Of a DNA stretch of 15,783 nucleotides, positions 1 to 6,616 are shown piece by piece (position 1 is the stretch's first letter; each line of letters begins with the position of its first letter). The notes beneath the pieces were generated by a model. It made no database searches. It was not told the DNA's origin and saw only the letters and a program-made list of their open reading frames with translations. Both the position numbers and the translations under genes were made by a program. The stretch is from DASPUH01 sp035622975 (GTDB taxonomy: Bacteria > Chloroflexota > Limnocylindria > Limnocylindrales > CSP1-4), in assembly GCA_035622975.1 (NCBI GenBank), contig DASPUH010000044.1:1-15783 (forward strand), written 5' to 3'.

Positions 1-1
1 C

Positions 2-262
2 GGTGCCGCTGGCGCTCGGCGCCTCGGACGCCGACCCTGAAGGGGCTTCCGAGGACGTGGCACTGGCGCTTGCCGTATCGGTCGCCGACTCGCTCGGGCA
101 CGCCGCGCCGACCGCACATCCGCTCGCCTGCAGCGGCCGGAGCGGACCGCTCGCGGCGATCGTGGGAGCCAGGGACATGAGCAGCAGCACGCCCGCGGCG
201 GCGACCGCCAGAAGGGCCGGCCGACCCAGGGTCGGGGACGATCCGGGACCGTTCGAGTCCAT
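2..262 (-). CDS. Secreted protein with signal peptide and Ser/Ala/Thr-rich linker (5' part only)
   Basis: Reading leftwards from ATG at 262, the frame stays open to the window edge (87 codons), so the gene is truncated here. An AGGAG Shine-Dalgarno lies 5 nt before the ATG. The N-terminus is polar and includes an Arg. A hydrophobic stretch follows at about residues 15-37 (PALLAVAAAGVLLLMSLAPT), with an IAAS/G site suited to signal peptidase I. After that come two cysteines (residues 49 and 55) and a low-complexity segment rich in Ser, Ala, Thr and Glu, typical of linkers in exported actinobacterial or chloroflexotal proteins. The functional domain lies outside the window, so I assign no function. 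It is divergent from the pilin genes and could share regulation with them. Real gene: fairly sure. Role: unknown. Confidence 0.7.
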   Translation of the reverse strand, partial: MDSNGPGSSPTLGRPALLAVAAAGVLLLMSLAPTIAASGPLRPLQASGCAVGAACPSESATDTASASATSSEAPSGSASEAPSASGT

Positions 263-602
263 CGAGGCTCCTGATGAAGGATGATGCTCGCCGCACGGGT
301 AGCCCATTCGGGTCCTATGCGCATAGGACTATAGCGCTACCGGAGCGGCGCACGATACGCACATCTGCGTACCGGATTGGTACTTCGGTCGGGGTCCTCC
401 ACCCGGCGGAGCGGCCGTACGATGCGGGGCGCGTGCAGGGGCTCCTGTGCGGCCAGGTCGCGACGGTGCTACCCGGCACCGCTGCGGACGGCCGACCGGG
501 GCTCCAGGCTGCATCTGAAAGGTCCGCCGCAAGGTGGCCCGGTTTTGATGGCCGCGCCGCCCCGGGACGGGCGACCGCTCCTCGATCAGTAAGGACTCAT
601 CC
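263..602. other. Divergent intergenic region between the secreted-protein gene and the TadE operon
   Basis: I see no convincing coding sequence in these 340 bp. They hold an 18-bp perfect palindrome (312-329), a second dyad GTACC-GGATT-GGTAC (369-383), and a small hairpin CGGTGC/GCACCG (464-481). AT-rich promoter-like bases occur only around 316-335, for example TATAGT read leftwards at 333-328, with no good -35 partner. AAGGA at the right end, 7 nt before TTG 603, is the ribosome binding site of the first TadE gene. The leader from any promoter near the palindrome to TTG 603 would be over 250 nt, long enough to carry RNA structure, but I recognised no known riboswitch class. Confidence 0.6.
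312..329. promoter_or_regulatory. 18-bp perfect palindrome, candidate operator
   Basis: GTCCTATGCGCATAGGAC equals its own reverse complement over all 18 bases. It lies in the divergent region, about 50 bp from the leftward start codon and 270 bp from the rightward one, beside the most AT-rich, promoter-like bases there (TATAGT at 333-328 on the minus strand). An uninterrupted palindrome of this length is what a dimeric helix-turn-helix repressor or activator usually binds. The regulator is not in the window, and the site was found by eye only. Confidence 0.5.
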
Positions 603-1286
603 TTGCGCCACCACAACCGCCTTCATCGCCTCCTCTGGCGCCGCTCCGACAGGGAGCGCGGCCAGGGCATCGCCGAGTTCGCGCTCATCTGGCCCATCTT
701 CGTCGTGTGCGTGATGGCCCTGTTGGAGTTTGGCGTGGCCTTCAACAATCTCCTGACCATCAACTACGCAAGCCGCAACGCGGCCCTCCTGGGCGCCGAG
801 GCGGGCAACAACCAGTGCGCCGACGTGATCATCCTCACCTCGGTGGAGAAGGACGTGACGGCCCCGGCCCAGCCCAACCGCATCGCCTCGGTCGCGATCT
901 ACTACTCGGACGTCAACGGCAACCAGATCGCCGACATCGGCCAGTCCGGCGCCGACACCTGGACGCGGACGGGAAGCACCAACTGCACCTACCAGGGCAC
1001 GACCTACACGGTGCCGTACACCCTGAGCGCCGCCAACACGGGCTATCCCTACTGGGATCGCTGCAACCAGATCAACGGCTGCGCCACCCTCAGCGTCTGC
1101 GGCGCCGGCCAGGCGTCCACGTGCCACAGCACCCTCGACACGATCGGGGTGAAGATCACCTACAACTATTCGTTCATCACACCGCTGAGCAGCGCCATCA
1201 CCCTCCTGCGCGGCAGCGGCAACTTCAACGGCGGCAACTGGACCTTCGTCCAGAGCCAGCAGATGCGCATGGAGCCCATCCTGTGA
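603..1286 (+). CDS. TadE-type pseudopilin 1
   Basis: This is a minor pilin (pseudopilin) of a Tad/Flp-type pilus, 227 aa. The start is TTG 603, with AAGGA 7 nt upstream; no in-frame ATG precedes the conserved domain. A short basic leader ends in RERG, followed by QGIAEF and a hydrophobic helix (FALIWPIFVVCVMALLEFGVAF). This matches the TadE family, where a TadV/CpaA-like peptidase cuts after Gly and leaves Glu at +5 and an aromatic at +6 (here E and F). After the helix, 'NNLLTINYASRNAALLGAEAGN' region residues follow the usual 'YASReGA' pattern. The exported remainder is Thr/Asn/Ser-rich with at least six Cys, suggesting disulphides, and ends in a beta-type stretch (GVKITYNYSFITPL) shared with the next gene. 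The stop overlaps the start of TadE 2 (GTGA). The gene symbol is left blank because the paralogues cannot be told apart. Confidence 0.85.
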   Translation: MRHHNRLHRLLWRRSDRERGQGIAEFALIWPIFVVCVMALLEFGVAFNNLLTINYASRNAALLGAEAGNNQCADVIILTSVEKDVTAPAQPNRIASVAIYYSDVNGNQIADIGQSGADTWTRTGSTNCTYQGTTYTVPYTLSAANTGYPYWDRCNQINGCATLSVCGAGQASTCHSTLDTIGVKITYNYSFITPLSSAITLLRGSGNFNGGNWTFVQSQQMRMEPIL

Positions 1287-1963
1287 GCCGCCCCACCGTC
1301 TTCGCCGCCTATCGTCGCGGGCGCCGTGAGCGCGGCCAGTCGCTGGTCGAGTTCGCCGTCCTCGTGCCGGTCTTCATGCTGATCCTCATCGGCATGCTCG
1401 AGTTCGGCCTGATGTTCAATCACGACCTCACCCTCCAGTACGCCAGCCGCGAAGGCGCCCGCGTGGGATCCGCCCTGGGCTGCGGCGCGAGCAGCAGCAG
1501 CACGACCTGCGACTCGGCCCTGCCCACGCCCCAGGATGTCGACACGTACATCGTGGCGGCCGTGCAGCGCGTGCTGGAGGCGAGCGGCTCGCCGATCAAC
1601 ATGGCCCAGATCGGTTCGATCACGATCTTCCGTGCCACCAGCACGGGCGGCGTGGTCGGCAGCAACACGGATACCTGGACCTACAGCAAGGGCAACGGGC
1701 CTACCGTGAGCGGGCAGGCCCTGGACTTCGTGCGCTCGGGCAGCAACGGCTGGGCGGACAACACACGGGTCACGTCGGCGACGGAGACCTCGAACTGCGG
1801 CTCGGGCCTGAGCACCTGCCCTGACTCGATCGGCATCAAGATCACCTACCAGTACCAGTACGTCACCCCCCTGGCCGCGGTGATGCGGTTCTTCGGCGGA
1901 CCGGCCGCCTCCACCCAGAGCCTCAACGACCAGACCGTCATGGCGCTCAACCCCACCAGCTAG
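1283..1963 (+). CDS. TadE-type pseudopilin 2
   Basis: Second TadE-family pseudopilin, 226 aa. GTG 1283 is chosen because GGAG lies 8 nt upstream, inside the end of the previous gene, and because the 4-bp GTGA overlap signals translational coupling. The leader SRPTVFAAYRRGRRERG precedes QSLVEF and a hydrophobic helix (FAVLVPVFMLILIGMLEFGLMF), giving the expected Gly cleavage site with Glu+5 and Phe+6. YASREGARVGSALGCG follows, close to the Pfam TadE pattern. The C-terminal half is Ser/Thr-rich with Cys pairs and ends with the same GIKITYQYQYVTPL block as TadE 1, so the two arose by duplication and may form a heteromeric pair like TadE/TadF. TadG-like 1 begins 14 bp after the stop. Family assignment is strong. 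The partner role is inferred. Confidence 0.86.
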   Translation: MSRPTVFAAYRRGRRERGQSLVEFAVLVPVFMLILIGMLEFGLMFNHDLTLQYASREGARVGSALGCGASSSSTTCDSALPTPQDVDTYIVAAVQRVLEASGSPINMAQIGSITIFRATSTGGVVGSNTDTWTYSKGNGPTVSGQALDFVRSGSNGWADNTRVTSATETSNCGSGLSTCPDSIGIKITYQYQYVTPLAAVMRFFGGPAASTQSLNDQTVMALNPTS

Positions 1964-1965
1964 GA

Positions 1966-1977
1966 GACCGATCGGTC
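1966..1977. promoter_or_regulatory. 12-bp palindrome between Shine-Dalgarno and ATG of TadG-like 1
   Basis: GACCGATCGGTC is a perfect palindrome filling the space between AGGAG (1962-1966) and the ATG at 1978. In mRNA, any hairpin here would be tight and would either shorten the effective spacing of about 11 nt or hinder initiation. It could equally be a protein site or chance in GC-rich DNA. Confidence 0.3.
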
Positions 1978-3633
1978 ATGCCCGGCCCGGACCCCTCCCC
2001 CAGCAGGGGACTCGCCAAGCGCGCCCGGCAACGGGGTCAAGTGCTGGCCATCTTCGCCGGCGCCATGGTCCTCTTCGTGGGCGTCCTGGCCGTGGTCGTG
2101 GACGTCTCCTGGTACTGGTCCAACACCCTCAAGGTCCAGCGGGCCGCCGACGCCGCGGCCCTGGCGGGCGCCGTGTGGCTGCCCGGCCAGCAGGCCACGG
2201 CCTACCAGACGGCCGACAACGAGGCGACCAAGAACGGCTACACGACGGGCGGCGGAGTGACCGTCACGCCGGTCCAGGACTCGGTCGACCCGCACCAGCT
2301 GGACGTCACGATCTCAGCCCCGGTGAACACCTTCTTCATGCGCCTGTTCGGCATCACCAAGATCCAGGCCACGCGCAGCTCCAAGGCCATCTACGTCCTG
2401 CCGGTGCCGATGGGCAGTCCCCTGGCCTATTACGGCGTGGGCTGCTTCGTCCTCAAGCCGCCGGCCACGGCGCCGGCCTGCACCCAGTCGGCGACGACCA
2501 ACGGGGACAGCGGGGTCGCGCCGCCCGCTGGCCTGTCAGGCGCGCTGTGCGGCACGGACCTGTGCAGCCAGGGCGGCTGGGGCGCGATCATCACGCGCGG
2601 CGGCAACGAGCAGAACGGTGACGCGTACGCCCCGGAGAACAACGGCGGTTACAGCCCGGCGAACAATACGAAGTACGACCCGAATGGTTACTACTACCAG
2701 CTCGAGGTCGGCGCCGGCGGCGGCGTGTACATCTTCGACCCCGGCTTCTGCGCCATGGGCGGCAACGGGTCCGGAGGCACGTATGGCGCCGGTGACCACT
2801 GGATCGCTGGTCCGTCCAATCCTGTGAGCACCTACTACACGCTGTTCAACACCAACGGTGCGCCGGGTCAGAAGCAGATATGGACCCAGGTTGCCGCCTC
2901 GGGCACGCTGTTCAAGAACCAGACCGGCGCCGACACGGCCAACGGGGCCACCAGCACCGGCGTCAACTGCAGCAGCACCGGGGTCAACAATGGCTCGGAC
3001 AACTACCACGACCGGTGGTGGGCCATGAGCACCGGTTTGGCGGCCGGCGTCTACCAGCTCCAGGTCCAAACGACCGATCCCGGCGACGCCACGATCAATG
3101 CCAATACGAACGCCGAGAACATGTGGTCGCTGGCTATCACGGGCGGTGGTGGGCCGCGGGTCTACGGGGCCGGCCGCATGGCCACGTACAACAACTTGAG
3201 CGGCGGCCTGCAGAAGTTCTACCTGGCGCAGATCGATCCGACCGTGGGGGCGGGCAAGACAGCGGAGATCGACCTCTTCGATCCCGGCGACGTGCAAGGC
3301 CCGGCCTACCTGCGCATCCTGAGCCCCGATGGCGGTAGTCAGTCGTACGCGACCTTCAGCTATACCAGCGACAGCAACTGCACCGGGAGCAGCGACGCAT
3401 GCGCGGCCAGCGGCCGCACGCAGATCGAGACCAACAACGGCTCGTCGTCGGGCTTCAACAACACGTGGCTGCACATCTTCATCCCGCTGCCTGATACGTA
3501 CGGCAGCGTGGCCACCGGAGGACTGTGGAACAACGGCTGGTGGCAGATCGAGTACAACGTGATCGGCGGCAACGACACGACGACCTGGCAGGTCTCGGTC
3601 ATCGGCAACCCCGTCCACCTGGTCGTCCCCTGA
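1978..3633 (+). CDS. TadG-like exported protein 1 (short paralogue)
   Basis: 551 aa, probably a membrane-anchored minor or tip component of the Tad pilus. The N-terminus is Arg/Lys-rich, then RQRGQVLAIF and a transmembrane helix at about residues 20-44. Next comes VDVSWYWSNTLKVQRAADAA plus ALAG, the signature of the TadE/G-like N-terminal domain, where the residues after the helix read 'QRAADAAALAG'. Position +5 after Gly is Ile, not Glu, so cleavage as a pilin is unlikely. Conserved blocks shared with the two following paralogues include SAPVNTFFMRLFGI (113-126), LPVPMGSP (141-148), RVYGAG, FYLAQI, the AGKT..I.LFDPGD block and the C-terminal NPVHLVVP. It lacks the inserted domain of the paralogues and instead has a short Cys-rich stretch (about 156-196, four Cys). 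The large C-terminal region is rich in Gly, Asn, Thr and Tyr, which suggests a secreted beta fold. AGGAG lies 11 nt before ATG. It is the last gene of the TadE operon, and a hairpin follows 25 bp after the stop. Confidence 0.8.
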   Translation: MPGPDPSPSRGLAKRARQRGQVLAIFAGAMVLFVGVLAVVVDVSWYWSNTLKVQRAADAAALAGAVWLPGQQATAYQTADNEATKNGYTTGGGVTVTPVQDSVDPHQLDVTISAPVNTFFMRLFGITKIQATRSSKAIYVLPVPMGSPLAYYGVGCFVLKPPATAPACTQSATTNGDSGVAPPAGLSGALCGTDLCSQGGWGAIITRGGNEQNGDAYAPENNGGYSPANNTKYDPNGYYYQLEVGAGGGVYIFDPGFCAMGGNGSGGTYGAGDHWIAGPSNPVSTYYTLFNTNGAPGQKQIWTQVAASGTLFKNQTGADTANGATSTGVNCSSTGVNNGSDNYHDRWWAMSTGLAAGVYQLQVQTTDPGDATINANTNAENMWSLAITGGGGPRVYGAGRMATYNNLSGGLQKFYLAQIDPTVGAGKTAEIDLFDPGDVQGPAYLRILSPDGGSQSYATFSYTSDSNCTGSSDACAASGRTQIETNNGSSSGFNNTWLHIFIPLPDTYGSVATGGLWNNGWWQIEYNVIGGNDTTTWQVSVIGNPVHLVVP

Positions 3634-3658
3634 TCCCCGGCGCGGCCTCCACCCGCTG

Positions 3659-3675
3659 CCCGGCGTGACGCCGGG
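3659..3675 (+). terminator. Possible terminator hairpin after TadG-like 1
   Basis: CCCGGCG-TGA-CGCCGGG forms a 7-bp all-GC stem 25 bp after the stop codon. No T-run follows, so it is not a canonical intrinsic terminator. It could still slow polymerase, protect the 3' end, or act with Rho. Confidence 0.35.
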
Positions 3676-4053
3676 TCGATCCCCGGGACCTCGATCAAGC
3701 ATCGCGGTCCGGGTGGTGCCCGCCTGCACGGCCCCGCTGACGTGCGCACTGCCTTCGACCGCCTCACGCCGGTAGCCGACGGCGGCCGCTGCACCCGCAT
3801 CTAGCGCGTCGAGCGGTCACGACCAGCGACCGATCCGATCTCCAGGCGGACCGCGTGATCCCACCGGCGCGATCACGACCCGACGCCCGGCACGACAGCG
3901 GGCCGGCACGGTGGCGCCCGCCACCGGCGGCAGGACGTCCGGTGTCCGGTGACCGGGACCTTGGTCCGGTGCGCCTCGGCACGTCCGCAACGCCCCCCGC
4001 AAGGTCGCCACCGCACCCTCAGCGGGCATCGGTGGCACCGGCGCCATCAGCTT

Positions 4054-4083
4054 TTGACGACCGGTACCAACGGGCCCTATCTG
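4054..4083 (+). promoter_or_regulatory. Possible sigma-70-type promoter for TadG-like 2
   Basis: TTGACG (4054-4059) matches the -35 consensus in 5 of 6 bases. Eighteen nt later, TATCTG (4078-4083) is a weak -10. It lies about 70 bp before the ATG at 4154. A second TTGACT at 4101 has TATCGA 21 nt downstream, which is too far for a standard spacer. This is by-eye evidence only, supported mainly by the long gap that separates this gene from the TadE operon. Confidence 0.35.
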
Positions 4084-4153
4084 GGACCCACGCCACACGA
4101 TTGACTGCGCTTGCGCACCACCGGACCTATCGACCAGAGGTTGATCAACACCC

Positions 4154-6361
4154 ATGAAGCCAGGAACCAGGGGGACCCCACGCACCCGGCGCCAGCAGGG
4201 CCAGGTCCTTGCCATCTTCGCCGCCGCAACCATCCTGTTCGTGGGGATCCTGGCCATCGTCATCGACGTGTCGTGGTACTGGGCCAACAGCCTCAGGGTG
4301 CAGCGCGCCGCCGACGCCGCGGCGCTCGCCGGCGTCGTGTGGCTGCCAGGCAATGTGGCGAGCGGCGTGGCCGCCGCGGATGCGGCCGTGGCCCAGAACG
4401 GCATCACGGTCGGCGGCTCCACCACCGTCACGGTCAGCCAGGATTCGCAAGTCGTGACCGGCGGCAACCCCAACCAGCTCGACGTGACCGTCTCGGCGCC
4501 CATCAACACGTTCTTCATGCGCCTCTTCGGCATCAACAGCATCCAGGCCAGTCGCAGCTCCAAGGCGGTCTACATCCTGCCCGTGCCCATGGGCAGCCCG
4601 CAGAACTACTACGGCGACTTCGGCTCGATCCGCTACGCCACCCCGGAGACCGTCACCACCGTCACGCCCGCCACCGTGGGGCCCACCTTGCCGACTACCT
4701 TCGTGTCCGGTGGTTCGTGGACCAGCCCCGCCAACATGTACTCGGGCTCCGTGGTCTACACGACCGACACCGTGCAGAACCATGCCGAGGTGTGGAAGAC
4801 GTTCACCGGCCTCACCGTTCCTTCCGGTGCGACCGTGACGGGCATCCAGCTGATCATGAGCGCGAAGGCGACGACGGCCACGACCTGCACGGTCACGGCA
4901 GCGCTGTCGTGGAACGGCACGAGCTGGTCGACCGCGGAGGTGACCACCGCGCTCACGTCCACCGTGACGTCCTACGGCCTGGGCGGCACGACCGACACCT
5001 GGGGCCACACCTGGGCCGTCGCCGACATCGCCGCGCTCCAGCTCAAGCTGACCGACACGGGCTGCTCGGGCAGCCACACCACATCCGTGCGGCAGGCGCA
5101 GCTCACCGTGTCCTACACGACCTCGTCCACGACGACGCTGCCCAACTACAACCTGACCGACCCGAACCTGGGGGTGCTCACGCCGCAGGGCTTCTGGGGC
5201 ACGATCATGAGCCAGGGCGGCGAGGACATCAACGGCGACATCTACGCCCCCAAGTACGACGACAACGGCTCCAGCAAGACGAGCAACCCCAACTACAACT
5301 CGACCAACTACTACAACTACGACGTGCAGATGCCGGCCGGCAGCTCCGGCGGCCAGCTGTGGATCTTCGACGCGCCCTTCTGCGCCAGCGACACGGGCGG
5401 CCAGTACGGCACCGGTGACCGGTGGTTCAACGGCAACACGACCGGAATCAGCACGTTCTACGACCTGTACGACACCAAGCTGACCGACGACCTGAGCGAC
5501 GACACGTCCGTCTGGTCGTCCGGCAACACCTTCAAGGAGACGCAGGCCTACTCCGACGACGACCTGTTCGCCTCGGGCAGCGGGACCGGGACCTCCTGCG
5601 CCAAGGAGGACACGGTCACCGCCAACCAGGCGCCCGCAGGCCCGGACGGACTCGGCACGCAGTGCACGGCCAGCCTCGCCAGCGGCATCGATTGCCACCT
5701 CCGCTGGTACGAGATCCCGGTGACCCTCGCCGGCGGCAAGATCTACCGCCTGCATGTCAGCACGACGGACCCCAACAACGCCTCGGCCCAGACCGGCGCC
5801 GACGGGCACAACAGCTTCGCCCTGTGGGCGACCGCTACCGGCGGCACGCCCCACGTCTACGGCGTGGGCGCGATGGAGACCTTCGAGCCGCTGCCGGCCA
5901 ACCAGAACTCGCAGTTCTACCTGGCCCAGATCGGCGCCCAGCACGCTGGCAAGACGATGGAGATCCGCCTGTGGGATCCGGGTGACACCGGTGCCCTGTC
6001 GGCGAGCCTCAAGATCCTGGCGCCGACCACGACCGCCTACACCGCGACCAATTTCTCCTGGACTTCCCAGCAGGGCACCACGAACAGCGGCGCCTCGAGC
6101 TGCAACGGGAAGTCGGGCACCAACGTGTCGTCGGTCACGACCAATACCGGCAACAACTCGCAGTTCAACGGCTGCTGGGTCATCATCGACGTGGCGGTCC
6201 CGACCAACTACACGGCGCCCCAGCCGACCGGCGAGACCAACGGCGGCGGCTGGTGGAAGATCGAGTACGACATGGGCAACCAGTCCACCACCCCGGCCTT
6301 CGATCTGACGACCTGGCAGGTCTCCCTGCTGGGCAACCCCGTCCACCTCGTCGTCCCGTAG
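4154..6361 (+). CDS. TadG-like exported protein 2 (long paralogue with inserted domain)
   Basis: 735 aa. ATG 4154 is the first possible start because an in-frame TGA lies at 4142-4144; AGAGG lies 12 nt upstream, a weak site. The basic leader ends in RRQQG. A transmembrane helix follows at about 17-39, then VDVSWYWANSLRVQRAADAA (about 38-56), the TadG-like N-terminal signature, with Ala-Ile-Phe where a processed pilin would have Glu. SAPINTFFMRLFGI is at 114-127 and LPVPMGSP at 142-149. Residues about 185-323 form an inserted beta-rich domain (the W.SPANMY, VPSGATVTGIQL and GGTTDTWGHTW blocks) that is absent from paralogue 1. The C-terminal region (about 335-735) carries QGFWGTIMSQGGEDINGDIY, FCASD, QYGTGDRW, HLRWYEIP, LWDPGDT and the terminal NPVHLVVP, all closely matched in paralogue 3. 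It is probably a pilus-tip or surface subunit anchored in the membrane. The function is inferred from family and context. Confidence 0.8.
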   Translation: MKPGTRGTPRTRRQQGQVLAIFAAATILFVGILAIVIDVSWYWANSLRVQRAADAAALAGVVWLPGNVASGVAAADAAVAQNGITVGGSTTVTVSQDSQVVTGGNPNQLDVTVSAPINTFFMRLFGINSIQASRSSKAVYILPVPMGSPQNYYGDFGSIRYATPETVTTVTPATVGPTLPTTFVSGGSWTSPANMYSGSVVYTTDTVQNHAEVWKTFTGLTVPSGATVTGIQLIMSAKATTATTCTVTAALSWNGTSWSTAEVTTALTSTVTSYGLGGTTDTWGHTWAVADIAALQLKLTDTGCSGSHTTSVRQAQLTVSYTTSSTTTLPNYNLTDPNLGVLTPQGFWGTIMSQGGEDINGDIYAPKYDDNGSSKTSNPNYNSTNYYNYDVQMPAGSSGGQLWIFDAPFCASDTGGQYGTGDRWFNGNTTGISTFYDLYDTKLTDDLSDDTSVWSSGNTFKETQAYSDDDLFASGSGTGTSCAKEDTVTANQAPAGPDGLGTQCTASLASGIDCHLRWYEIPVTLAGGKIYRLHVSTTDPNNASAQTGADGHNSFALWATATGGTPHVYGVGAMETFEPLPANQNSQFYLAQIGAQHAGKTMEIRLWDPGDTGALSASLKILAPTTTAYTATNFSWTSQQGTTNSGASSCNGKSGTNVSSVTTNTGNNSQFNGCWVIIDVAVPTNYTAPQPTGETNGGGWWKIEYDMGNQSTTPAFDLTTWQVSLLGNPVHLVVP

Positions 6362-6372
6362 CGCCAACCACC

Positions 6373-6391
6373 GGGCCGCGCAGCGCGGCCC
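6373..6391 (+). terminator. GC-rich hairpin after TadG-like 2
   Basis: GGGCCGCG-CAG-CGCGGCCC is a perfect 8-bp stem with a 3-nt loop, 12 bp after the stop. There is no T-tract, so the terminator call is tentative. The remaining 225 bp to the next gene show no coding sequence and no strong promoter. TATCTC at 6553 is the only -10-like hexamer, and it lacks a recognisable -35. Confidence 0.45.
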
Positions 6392-6616
6392 CGTGCGGCC
6401 ACCACGATGCGGCCGACCCGTCCCCGGTGGCATCGCCATAGCTGCGCTCCTGGAGGTCCCTGTTGCCTCCCCGCCACGGCATGTGCGACGGCGAGCCCCG
6501 AACGGTGCCCAGACGCACCGCAATGGGCCGGATCCGACCAGTACGAAAGGTGTATCTCAAGGCAGCCATAGGTACCCTTGCCGGGCACTCATCCGTCGCC
6601 CTTCGAGGACACCGCA

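Larger units (their letters stand above)
3634..4153. other. 520-bp dyad-rich intergenic region between TadG-like 1 and 2
   Basis: No supported gene. An open frame at 3855-4157 encodes a Pro/Arg/Ala-rich low-complexity sequence without a domain, and I do not accept it. The region contains several clear inverted repeats: CCCGGCG/CGCCGGG (3659-3675), CGTGATC/GATCACG with a 10-nt loop (3854-3877), CGGTGGCG/CGCCACCG with a 2-nt loop (3909-3926), and TGCGC/GCGCA (4106-4117). GTCCGGT occurs three times (3937, 3944 and 3964). A promoter-like TTGACG occurs at 4054. It probably combines a terminator for the upstream unit, a promoter, and a structured leader for TadG-like 2. Confidence 0.5.

Noticed and set aside
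263..602. c-di-GMP riboswitch (GEMM-I) before the TadE operon
   Set aside because: A long leader before pilin genes makes it plausible, and CCGCAAGG (531-538) is vaguely similar, but the conserved core and the tetraloop-receptor elements could not be drawn.
707..1282. Long open frame upstream of and in frame with TadE 2
   Set aside because: It overlaps TadE 1 in another frame with Arg/His/Pro-rich sequence. TadE 2 starts at GTG 1283 with a good ribosome binding site.
3855..4157. 100-aa open frame in the gap between TadG-like 1 and 2
   Set aside because: Pro/Arg/Ala-rich low complexity, no domain, no ribosome binding site, and overlaps the start of TadG-like 2. Typical of spurious frames in GC-rich DNA.
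4145..6523. 792-aa open frame antisense to TadG-like 2
   Set aside because: Mirror frame of a real gene: Arg/Gly/Val/His-rich composition and no recognisable domain, whereas the plus strand encodes a clear Tad family protein with paralogues on both sides.
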